DNA of 7,056 nt, taken from positions 1 to 7,056 of the forward strand of contig JAUNWB010000066.1 in NCBI GenBank assembly GCA_030540535.1, read 5' to 3'. Positions within the stretch are counted from its first letter, which is position 1. Each line of letters opens with the position of its first letter. The notes under the pieces were generated by a model. It saw only the letters and a list, made by a program, of their open reading frames with translations. It was not told where the DNA came from and did not search any database. Shown here one piece after another: positions 1-5,372 of the stretch. This DNA is from Elusimicrobiales bacterium. Lineage in GTDB: Bacteria; Elusimicrobiota; Elusimicrobia; Elusimicrobiales; Elusimicrobiaceae. The position numbers and the translations under genes are program-made.

Positions 1-448
1 ACTGCATTTGCCCACCGCTTTCGCTGTTGGCACTTTTACAGCTGGGGAATGTTTTACCGAACAAATTTAGATTGGTAACTTGTGTATCTTGCGCGTTTAC
101 GCTTTCCATAGTACCCGTTTGGATACGCACGTTTTGGAACGAGATTCTGCCTTCGCCGCTCCCGTTACCCAAACTAACCGTATAGCCTTTTATTCCGCGG
201 CCGCCGTCTAAATTTAACTTGCCGCCATTTAAATTTACACGCGCGGCATTTAACGTGGCGGATGTTTCCGAACAGCCTAACTTCATATCGCAGGTGCTTG
301 TTAATCCGATATCCATTTGTTCCGTGGTGTTTACCTGGGAATACGCTACATACGGTACCGGGAAATACGTTACCATGCTGATTTTGTTTTTGGCCAGCAC
401 GGGAAAAGAAACCAAAAACAGCAATACAAACAGATAAAACCGTTTCAT
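1..448 (-). CDS. Secreted protein of unknown function (5' part; continues beyond the left edge)
   Basis: The reading frame is open from an ATG at 448 to the window edge, giving 149 residues with no stop; the C-terminus lies outside. The start is fixed by a strong AGGAGG at 456-461, seven bases before the ATG. The protein opens with a clear signal peptide: MKR, a hydrophobic core, then PVLA with predicted cleavage after residue 19. The mature N-terminus carries an aromatic/proline segment (TYFPVPYVAYS, about residues 28-38). A Cys pair (TCDMKLGC) follows, then Gly/Asn-rich short repeats (VNLNGGKLNLDGGRG) that look like beta-strand or beta-helix repeats. I do not recognise a named family; the N-terminal style resembles exported proteins I associate with Elusimicrobiota, which is an impression only. 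A periplasmic or surface location is inferred from the signal peptide. Its promoter contains a T12 tract, so expression may be variable. Confidence 0.8.
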   Translation of the reverse strand, partial: MKRFYLFVLLFLVSFPVLAKNKISMVTYFPVPYVAYSQVNTTEQMDIGLTSTCDMKLGCSETSATLNAARVNLNGGKLNLDGGRGIKGYTVSLGNGSGEGRISFQNVRIQTGTMESVNAQDTQVTNLNLFGKTFPSCKSANSESGGQMQ

Positions 449-475
449 GTTTAAACCTCCTGTAAACGGCTTTAT

Positions 476-523
476 TTATCCCTGTAACACGGTGGAAGAA
501 TAAGCAAGAGGAGGGATACGCAT
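476..523 (-). other. Possible 15-codon upstream ORF in the leader of the secreted protein gene
   Basis: Within the predicted leader an ATG at 523 opens a 15-residue frame (MRIPPLAYSSTVLQG) ending in TAA at 476-478. A GGGGGA lies about nine bases upstream of its ATG, a poor Shine-Dalgarno match. It could be a leader peptide, but a frame this short may arise by chance and no attenuator hairpin is evident. Confidence 0.15.
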
Positions 524-538
524 AACAGCCGTTCCCCC

Positions 539-566
539 AATTTATCAAAAAAAAAAAACGAGTCAA
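539..566 (-). promoter_or_regulatory. Promoter of the secreted protein gene, with T12 spacer
   Basis: On the minus strand a -35 TTGACT (561-566, five of six to consensus) is followed after 16 bases by a -10-like TAAATT (539-544, four of six). Twelve of the 16 spacer bases are an uninterrupted T run. The start of transcription would fall near 532, leaving a leader of about 85 bases before the ATG at 448. No other good promoter is seen upstream of this gene. Confidence 0.55.
547..558. repeat. Homopolymer A12 (T12 on the minus strand)
   Basis: Twelve consecutive A on the plus strand form the longest homopolymer in the window. The tract lies between the -35 and -10 boxes of the promoter for the secreted protein, so gain or loss of a base by slippage would change the spacer from 16 to 15 or 17 bases. 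Confidence 0.95.
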
Positions 567-681
567 GGCCTATATAGATTTCTTCTTTTGCTTTCACAAA
601 GAAAAAACAACAGGCAGCTTTGGCAGCTCTGGAAAACGGAATGCCTAGGAGAGAACAAACACACAGAAGGTTTACCCTAAT

Positions 682-690
682 TGCTATAAT
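682..690 (+). promoter_or_regulatory. Extended -10 promoter of the helicase gene
   Basis: TGCTATAAT is a perfect extended -10 element (TGn plus consensus TATAAT at 685-690). The ATG begins six bases after the box, about where transcription would initiate, so the transcript is probably leaderless. No convincing -35 box is seen 16-18 bases upstream, which is usual for extended -10 promoters. Confidence 0.65.
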
Positions 691-696
691 TAAAAT

Positions 697-2010
697 ATGT
701 CCGCCAACGAATCCCCCGTCATTTTAACCGACGAATTTAAAGACGCGCTCACCTTACTGGAAGCCCAGCCGCCCATTAAACCGCTTATTTTTATAACGGG
801 CCGCGCGGGCACGGGTAAAACCACGCTGCTGCGATACTTTGCCGAACACTCGGGCCAAAACACCGTTGTCCTGGCCACGACGGGCCTGGCGGCCATCAAC
901 GTGCGCGGGCAGACAGTACACTCGTTTTTCCATTTAAAACCGGGCAACCTGCTAGATAAAAGCAATTTAAAACGGCTTCCGCGCAAAACCGTCGACGCGG
1001 TAGACACCATTATTATTGACGAAGCCTCCATGCTCCGCGCCGATTTACTGGACGCGATTGACCACATTCTCCAAATCTCCACCCATTCGGACGAACCGTT
1101 CGGCGGCAAAAAAATCGTGCTGTTTGGGGATTTATTCCAACTGCCGCCCGTGGAAGAGCAGGCCTCCGGCGGACTGTTTGACTATTTCCGGCAGGTTTAT
1201 CCCAGCCCGTACTTTTTTGAGGCGCACGTCCTGCGCCGCCTGCCGACGGAAGTATTTGAACTCAGACGTATCTTCCGCCAAAAAGCGGACCCGGATTTTG
1301 CGCGGCTGCTCAACCTCATCCGCGAGGACCGCGTTACCCAGCTGGAACTGGACGCACTTTTAAATACGCGCAAAACGTTTGAACTGCCCGAGAAATTCGA
1401 AAACTGCATTATTCTGGCCCCCACCAACCGCGAGGCCGCGTGGCGCAACCTGCATTATTTATCCATGCTCCCCGGCGAAGAATTTACGTACAACGCGGCG
1501 GCGGACGAGAGTTTTCAAAAGAAAACGACCCCGGCCGAACAGGTGTTAAAACTTAAAAAAGGCGCCAAAATTATGATGCTCGTCAACGATGACGACTGGG
1601 TAAACGGGGACATCGGCACCGCCTACGACCTGGGGCCGGATTTCATTAAAGTGGAATTAAAAGGCTGCGTGTATAAGGTGGAGCCGCACGTGTGGGAAGA
1701 CGTAAAATACGAATTTAACCCGCTTACGCAAAAGCTGGAACCGAGCGTAAAAGGGTTTTTCAAACAATATCCGCTGAAGCTGGCGTGGGCGATTACGATT
1801 CACAAGTCGCAGGGACTGACGTTTGACAACATTTATTTGGATATCGGCCGCGGCGCGTTCGCCCCGGGGCAGACGTACGTAGCGCTCAGCCGCTGCCGCA
1901 CGCTCGCCGGCGTACACCTTAAAAAAGATATTATGGTGCGCGACGTTTTGTGCGACGCGCGCGTAAAACAATTCTTTGAATACGTCCGCGGCAACCGCGT
2001 GCTGGATTAA
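697..2010 (+). CDS. Pif1-like ATP-dependent DNA helicase (superfamily 1B)
   Basis: This 437-residue protein shows the ordered motifs of the Pif1/RecD-like SF1B helicases. They are Walker A GRAGTGKT (35-42), the Ia segment TTGLAAINVRGQTVHSFF (61-78), Walker B IIIDEAS (105-111), GDLFQLPP (144-151), the motif around WAITIHKSQG (364-373) and the final YVALSRCR motif (394-401). Family members unwind DNA 5' to 3' using ATP and act at G-quadruplexes, stalled forks or R-loops in the cytoplasm; which substrate this one uses cannot be read here. It is compact, essentially helicase core without an obvious accessory domain. The ATG at 697 has no Shine-Dalgarno but sits six bases after a TATAAT box, suggesting a leaderless message. 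Its stop overlaps the stop of the convergent DUF3592 gene, and I see no plus-strand terminator after it. Confidence 0.93.
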   Translation: MSANESPVILTDEFKDALTLLEAQPPIKPLIFITGRAGTGKTTLLRYFAEHSGQNTVVLATTGLAAINVRGQTVHSFFHLKPGNLLDKSNLKRLPRKTVDAVDTIIIDEASMLRADLLDAIDHILQISTHSDEPFGGKKIVLFGDLFQLPPVEEQASGGLFDYFRQVYPSPYFFEAHVLRRLPTEVFELRRIFRQKADPDFARLLNLIREDRVTQLELDALLNTRKTFELPEKFENCIILAPTNREAAWRNLHYLSMLPGEEFTYNAAADESFQKKTTPAEQVLKLKKGAKIMMLVNDDDWVNGDIGTAYDLGPDFIKVELKGCVYKVEPHVWEDVKYEFNPLTQKLEPSVKGFFKQYPLKLAWAITIHKSQGLTFDNIYLDIGRGAFAPGQTYVALSRCRTLAGVHLKKDIMVRDVLCDARVKQFFEYVRGNRVLD

Positions 2011-2555
2011 TACGCCCCCACTATGCGCGAATATAGCGCGCTGAAAAAAAAAGCTATTCCCAAAACGGCCACCACGACGGAAAGGATTAGGCCGGATGTT
2101 TGATACAGCCGTACATCCTCTATATTTTTCGGATTCACGCCTACCTTCATCTGTTTTCCTATTTTGGGTTTGAAAGAAGAATAAGTTGTTCCCGTTACAC
2201 GGCGGGATTGTCCGTCAAATTCAAACTGTACGACGGGAGAATACAGCGTTCCATCCCTTTCATGGCGGACCGTATAATCCGTTACCACGCCGCGCACGAT
2301 AATCGCGCGTTTGAAGAAGCAGTAATCGCTCCAGAAACAAAGCCCGCCCACCACGGCAAAAAGGGCTCCTGCCGCTTCCATCGGAAATTGTTTAAATACA
2401 AAAATACAGCAGCCAAATGCCGCCAAAAAACACAGCAAACACGCGCAGCCCGCACGTTCGCCGCGTTTTTGCGCCCGACGGTATAACGACACGCCACCCC
2501 ACGCAAACGACACTGCAAAAAGAACAACAATTCCCGTTAGAATCATTTTTTCCAT
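2007..2555 (-). CDS. Small membrane protein with a DUF3592-like domain
   Basis: The protein has 182 residues from the chosen ATG at 2555. Hydrophobic segments at about 4-24, 35-54, 61-79 and 153-175 suggest four membrane spans. Between the third and fourth lies a soluble part (about 86-150) with the pattern of DUF3592: RGVVTDY, SPVVQFEFDGQSRRVTGTTY, then KIGKQMKVGVNPKNIEDVRLY. This probably forms a small beta-sandwich at the membrane; its function is unknown. An in-frame ATG at 2582 would add nine residues, but it lies inside the terminator hairpin of the preceding permease gene and upstream of a TATACT box. That box sits six bases before the ATG at 2555, with no Shine-Dalgarno, which favours the shorter, leaderless form. 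The last four bases overlap the convergent helicase gene. Confidence 0.75.
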   Translation of the reverse strand: MEKMILTGIVVLFAVSFAWGGVSLYRRAQKRGERAGCACLLCFLAAFGCCIFVFKQFPMEAAGALFAVVGGLCFWSDYCFFKRAIIVRGVVTDYTVRHERDGTLYSPVVQFEFDGQSRRVTGTTYSSFKPKIGKQMKVGVNPKNIEDVRLYQTSGLILSVVVAVLGIAFFFSALYSRIVGAY

Positions 2556-2561
2556 AGCTAC

Positions 2562-2570
2562 AGTATAACA
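2562..2570 (-). promoter_or_regulatory. Extended -10 promoter of the DUF3592 gene
   Basis: On the minus strand TGTTATACT (2570 down to 2562) is an extended -10 element, with TATACT at 2562-2567 matching five of six consensus positions. Six bases separate it from the ATG at 2555. It abuts the U-tract of the permease terminator, so the end of one transcript and the promoter of the next share bases. Confidence 0.55.
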
Positions 2571-2595
2571 AAAAAGCCCCACCGGTTAGCGGGGC
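2570..2595 (-). terminator. Intrinsic terminator of the arsR-permease operon
   Basis: On the minus strand GCCCC (2595-2591) pairs with GGGGC (2580-2576) around a ten-base loop, followed by six U (2575-2570). It begins six bases after the permease stop codon. Bases 2568-2595 match 4012-4039 at 27 of 28 positions; the one difference (A at 2581 instead of G) breaks a stem pair, so this copy has a shorter stem. Confidence 0.8.
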
Positions 2596-2600
2596 GTAAT

Positions 2601-3593
2601 TTAAATTAACATATTCAATAAATAACCCGTTATTATAAAAGACAATATTAAAAAACCGCAAAACCAACCGATTAATTTCCATTTTAATACACGGTTGAGC
2701 ATAATCATTTCCGGCAACGAAAGGGCCGTAATGCTCATTAATAAAACGAGTGCCGTCCCCAACGGAACCCCTTTGCCCAGTAACGATTGGATTACCGGAA
2801 TCACTCCCGCATGGCTGGCATACAAAGGCGCTCCCGCCACAGAAGCCAAAGGCACCGCATACCAGTTTTCGCGGCCCAGCCATTCAGCAAAAAATGCCTG
2901 AGGAATATAACCGTGAATAAAAGCCCCCACCAACAAGCCTGCTAAAATATACCAAAATAATTCACGAAGCGTATTCCAAGCGTAGGAGTGCGCATATTTT
3001 AATAATTCTTTTATCCGGGATATCCGGCTTTTTCGCTCTTTGCCGCAGCCGCAGCAGCGGCACGGAGATGATTTTTTCTCCGGCAGGAAAGAATCCGGCT
3101 GAATCCACCTGACCAACCGAAGCCGGTCACACAAATAACCGCCCAATACGGAAATTAAACAGCCGGACAGCACATATATCCCCGCGGCCAACCACCCCGC
3201 GCCCGGCGTTCCGACCAATAACACCGCGGCGATTTCACTCACCAGCGGAGAAGAAATCAAAAAAGCCATCGTCACACCAAAGGGAATACCCGCCGCCAAA
3301 AACCCGACGAACAGAGGAATAGACGAACAAGAACAAAAAGGAGTTACAATCCCCAGCACAACAGCCAGTACATATCCGTACCAACGACTTTTTCCGCTCA
3401 AATACACTTTCACCTTCTCCGCCGACAACTGAGAGCGGAATAACGAAACCGTAAAAATCAATACATAAATTAAAACAATGATTTTTGTAAAATCTTCCAA
3501 AAAGAAATGCACGGCCGCGCCGAAAGCAGTTGTTTTTGAAACGCCCAAAAGAGTAACGCCCCAATCGGCGAAGCGGGTAAACATATCAAACAT
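2601..3593 (-). CDS. Permease of the ArsP / DUF318 (YraQ-like) efflux family
   Basis: This 330-residue polytopic membrane protein has about eight hydrophobic segments in two halves separated by a charged cytoplasmic-type loop (about 160-205). The first half holds the family hallmark TPFCSCSSIPLF (84-95) followed by AGIPFGVTMAFLISSP; the second half has the related SVAGAPLYASHAG (251-263). Characterised ArsP members export trivalent organoarsenicals such as methylarsenite, while a sister group (SO_0444-like) is linked to copper/zinc efflux, so the exact substrate is uncertain. The central loop carries four cysteines in CRCCGC (178-183), a possible metal or metalloid site. The ATG at 3593 has a strong AGGAGG at 3600-3605, and the gene overlaps the 3' end of the upstream arsR by eight bases. 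That implies translational coupling and co-regulation by the ArsR repressor. A terminator follows the stop. Confidence 0.85.
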   Translation of the reverse strand: MFDMFTRFADWGVTLLGVSKTTAFGAAVHFFLEDFTKIIVLIYVLIFTVSLFRSQLSAEKVKVYLSGKSRWYGYVLAVVLGIVTPFCSCSSIPLFVGFLAAGIPFGVTMAFLISSPLVSEIAAVLLVGTPGAGWLAAGIYVLSGCLISVLGGYLCDRLRLVRWIQPDSFLPEKKSSPCRCCGCGKERKSRISRIKELLKYAHSYAWNTLRELFWYILAGLLVGAFIHGYIPQAFFAEWLGRENWYAVPLASVAGAPLYASHAGVIPVIQSLLGKGVPLGTALVLLMSITALSLPEMIMLNRVLKWKLIGWFCGFLILSFIITGYLLNMLI

Positions 3594-3897
3594 GGCTTAC
3601 CTCCTGCGGCATATTACATCCGCAGCAGTCTTTTAACAAAAATTCCGCCGCGTCCGCCACTGCGCCACACTGTGCCCGATAGAATAAATTTTTTCCTTTT
3701 CGTTCCGAACGGCACAACCCCGCCTGCGTCAGCAACGCCAAATGAAAAGACAGCGTATTACGCGGCATTTTTAAACGTTCCGCCAGCTCACACGGACAAA
3801 TACCGTCCGGCCCCGCTTTGACTAACAAACGAAAAATTTTCAATCGGGATGCCTGCGCCAACGCTTCAAAGATTGTTACATACTTTTCTATTTTCAT
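3586..3897 (-). CDS. arsR: ArsR/SmtB-family metalloregulatory repressor
   Basis: A 103-residue winged-helix protein of typical family length. Residues 10-30 (FEALAQASRLKIFRLL) match the conserved N-terminal helix, and MPRNTLSFHLALLTQAGL (44-61) is the helix-turn-helix with recognition helix. A Cys pair CPC (34-36) lies where classical ArsR proteins have their CxC arsenite site, but the third Cys of that motif is absent. A second cluster, CCGC (91-94), is near the C-terminus, as in ArsR types that bind metalloid through C-terminal cysteines. The start at 3897 is preceded by AAGGGG at 3907-3912. An in-frame ATG at 3924 would add nine residues but lies inside the operator and almost at the predicted transcript start, so I prefer the shorter form. 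The gene heads an operon with the overlapping efflux permease and probably represses its own promoter until metal or metalloid binds. Confidence 0.88.
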   Translation of the reverse strand: MKIEKYVTIFEALAQASRLKIFRLLVKAGPDGICPCELAERLKMPRNTLSFHLALLTQAGLCRSERKGKNLFYRAQCGAVADAAEFLLKDCCGCNMPQEVSHV

Positions 3898-3906
3898 ATT
3901 CAAATG

Positions 3907-3912
3907 CCCCTT
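3907..3912 (-). promoter_or_regulatory. Ribosome binding site that decides the arsR start
   Basis: AAGGGG on the minus strand ends nine bases before the ATG at 3897. It lies downstream of the alternative ATG at 3924, which itself has no Shine-Dalgarno, so it supports the 103-residue form. Confidence 0.6.
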
Positions 3913-3913
3913 A

Positions 3914-3939
3914 TATAATTCCATTATACTGGAATTATA
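3914..3939. promoter_or_regulatory. Inverted-repeat operator for ArsR
   Basis: TATAATTCC (3914-3922) and GGAATTATA (3931-3939) are perfect nine-base inverted arms with an eight-base centre. The element covers the -10 box and the predicted transcription start of the arsR promoter, the expected position for a dimeric ArsR-family repressor site. A shorter overlapping palindrome (CTATA/TATAG) extends upstream to about 3947. Confidence 0.75.
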
Positions 3940-3963
3940 GAACTATAATAACTTTTTTGTCAA
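3934..3963 (-). promoter_or_regulatory. Consensus sigma70-type promoter of the arsR-permease operon
   Basis: On the minus strand a perfect TTGACA (3958-3963) and a perfect TATAAT (3934-3939) are separated by 18 bases. Initiation would occur around 3927, giving a leader of about 30 bases that contains the Shine-Dalgarno for the ATG at 3897. A second TATAAT (3923-3928) sits in the operator centre but lacks a good -35. Such a strong promoter fits tight repression with strong induction. Confidence 0.75.
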
Positions 3964-4013
3964 GCTGCGTTCGCAAAATAAAAAAATATAAACGCACAAG
4001 CCGTGTACACGAC

Positions 4014-4044
4014 AAAAAAGCCCCGCCGGTTAGCGGGGCTTTTT
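4014..4044 (-). terminator. Intrinsic terminator of the alcohol dehydrogenase gene
   Basis: GCCCCGC (4020-4026) and GCGGGGC (4033-4039) form a seven-pair stem with a six-base loop, flanked by A6 on the left and T5 on the right. It follows the dehydrogenase stop at 4060 on the minus strand. The A and T flanks make it potentially bidirectional, though no plus-strand gene ends here. It is the better-paired copy of the 28-base repeat also found at 2568-2595. Confidence 0.88.
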
Positions 4045-4059
4045 CTGCGTCAAAACAGC

Positions 4060-5274
4060 TTATTTGGTATACGGTTTGAGCGATTCGGTATAAATCGCGC
4101 GGACCGCATCTTTGGTGGCTTCAGTCGGCGCGATGGACAACAGTCCGCCCAAAGACGGCGTGTTAAACGCCAGCTCCACCAGTTTATCCACGTCGGCCGC
4201 TTTAAAACCTTCGTCCTCCAATTTATGCGTGGAACCGACGGAGAAGAGCCATTTTTCCACACCCGCGGCCACTTTGTCGGCTTCGCAGGCGCAGCCCGTA
4301 AGGCCAGGCACGATGGGCGCGAGCAAATCGGCCAGCGTGGCGGGTTTGGCTTTGTAAATGTTTTTGATGACGGCGGGCAGCAGCATGGCAAGGCCCAGGC
4401 CGTGCGTCAAATTCGGGTTCACGCCGGAAAGCGGGTGTTCCAACGCGTGCGTGTAGTGCAGGAGACCATTATCAAAGCTGATACCGGCAATCAAAGCCGC
4501 ATACGCCAGGAAATAACGCGCTTCCAGGTTTTTCGGGTCTTTCAGCGCAACGGGCAGGTATTCGGCCACCAGTTTGACGACGGAAATACCCAAATCAATC
4601 GCGTACGGCGAGGTCGCCTTGGTGGTGGACGCTTCCACCACGTGGTTGACCGCGTCGATAGACACGTAGCGCGTTTGGTCTTCGGACAGGCCGGTCATCA
4701 AGGCCGGGTCGTCAATGGAATACATCGGATAGATGCAGTCGTAAGCGATGGCGGGTTTGAAATCTTTTTCTTCAATAGTCACCACCGCAAAACGGTTGGC
4801 TTCGGAGCCGGTGCCGTGCGTCAGGTTAATGGCGATAATCGGCGCGGCTTCGGTGGGCGTAAACGCAAATTCGTACAATTCTTCGGCGGTTTTGCCGGGG
4901 TTTTTCATCAAAATCGCCACGCTTTTGCCCGCGTCAATAGCGGAACCGCCGCCGATGGCAAGCATCGCTTTGGCGCCGAAATCGGCGGCCATTTTGGCGG
5001 CTTCGTTTACGTGATGGGTATTCGGGTTCGGGGTTACTTTGTCGTAATGGACGTACGAAATGCCGTTATCGGCAAACGCTTTGGTAACGTAATCCCACGC
5101 GCCCGTTTTTTTATACGCGCCGCGGCCCGTCATTACGATAATTTTATCGAGCCCTTTGGCTTTCAAATCTTGGCAAATATCCGCGATTTTGGCAATCGCC
5201 CCCACGCCGAAATAAACGGTCGTCCGGCTGCGGATTTCGCGCACGTCGTTAATGTTAATGTCTTTTTCCCACAT
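4060..5274 (-). CDS. Iron-containing (group III) alcohol dehydrogenase
   Basis: A 404-residue protein of the Fe-ADH family, of normal length. The N-terminal dinucleotide-binding half contains GGGSAIDAGKS (108-118) and the conserved HGTGSE segment (153-158). The C-terminal half supplies metal ligands at the family positions: D207 and H211 (SIDAVNH), H276 (in THALEHPLSG) and H291 (in NLTHGLGLAMLLP), with H280 as the conserved active-site histidine. All are intact, so it should be active. It most likely interconverts an aldehyde and an alcohol with NAD(P)H in the cytoplasm, for example ethanol formation during fermentation; substrate and cofactor cannot be decided from motifs. The ATG at 5274 has AGGAGG at 5285-5290, ten bases upstream, slightly long but usable. 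It is a single-gene unit with its own promoter and terminator. A longer antisense frame over it is a codon-bias shadow. Confidence 0.93.
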   Translation of the reverse strand: MWEKDININDVREIRSRTTVYFGVGAIAKIADICQDLKAKGLDKIIVMTGRGAYKKTGAWDYVTKAFADNGISYVHYDKVTPNPNTHHVNEAAKMAADFGAKAMLAIGGGSAIDAGKSVAILMKNPGKTAEELYEFAFTPTEAAPIIAINLTHGTGSEANRFAVVTIEEKDFKPAIAYDCIYPMYSIDDPALMTGLSEDQTRYVSIDAVNHVVEASTTKATSPYAIDLGISVVKLVAEYLPVALKDPKNLEARYFLAYAALIAGISFDNGLLHYTHALEHPLSGVNPNLTHGLGLAMLLPAVIKNIYKAKPATLADLLAPIVPGLTGCACEADKVAAGVEKWLFSVGSTHKLEDEGFKAADVDKLVELAFNTPSLGGLLSIAPTEATKDAVRAIYTESLKPYTK

Positions 5275-5297
5275 AACTTATTACCCTCCTGATTTTA

Positions 5298-5307
5298 GTA
5301 GGCCTAC
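5298..5307. promoter_or_regulatory. Ten-base palindrome at the predicted ADH transcript start
   Basis: GTAGGCCTAC is a perfect palindrome beginning seven bases after the -10 box of the dehydrogenase promoter. Its place at the start site would suit a repressor operator, but the arms are only five bases and no regulator gene is adjacent, so it may be chance. Confidence 0.25.
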
Positions 5308-5313
5308 CTCTTT

Positions 5314-5342
5314 ACTATACCCCTTTTGCGTTTCTCCCGCAA
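5314..5342 (-). promoter_or_regulatory. Promoter of the alcohol dehydrogenase gene
   Basis: On the minus strand TTGCGG (5337-5342) and TATAGT (5314-5319, five of six) are separated by 17 bases. Initiation would be near 5307, leaving a leader of about 33 bases that carries the AGGAGG site. The same TTGCGG hexamer occurs at the -35 position of the HAD gene promoter. Confidence 0.55.
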
Positions 5343-5372
5343 AGATAAAAAAAGGTTAGTTTGACGTAATAT

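Noticed and set aside
174..566. A 130-residue minus-strand frame overlapping the secreted protein gene
   Set aside because: It shares the strand but not the frame of the real gene, which has an AGGAGG site and a signal peptide; this frame has neither and spans the promoter and leader.
612..632. Direct repeat GGCAGCT x2 in the secreted protein-helicase intergenic region
   Set aside because: Only two seven-base copies with no symmetry or link to a promoter element; likely chance.
2022..2049. GCGC hairpin plus a nine-base A run just after the helicase stop, considered as a terminator
   Set aside because: On the plus strand the hairpin is followed by A rather than U, and on the minus strand the U run comes before the hairpin, so it fits neither direction; it lies within the DUF3592 coding sequence.
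2392..2883. A 163-residue minus-strand frame across the end of the permease and the start of the DUF3592 gene
   Set aside because: It runs through the terminator hairpin and is out of frame with both supported proteins; its sequence has no coherent domain.
4003..5292. A 429-residue open frame on the plus strand, longer than the dehydrogenase gene it overlaps
   Set aside because: It is antisense to an intact iron alcohol dehydrogenase with complete metal ligands. Its translation is rich in Arg, Gly, Phe and His without recognisable motifs, as expected for a frame kept open by codon bias. It would also start inside a terminator region.
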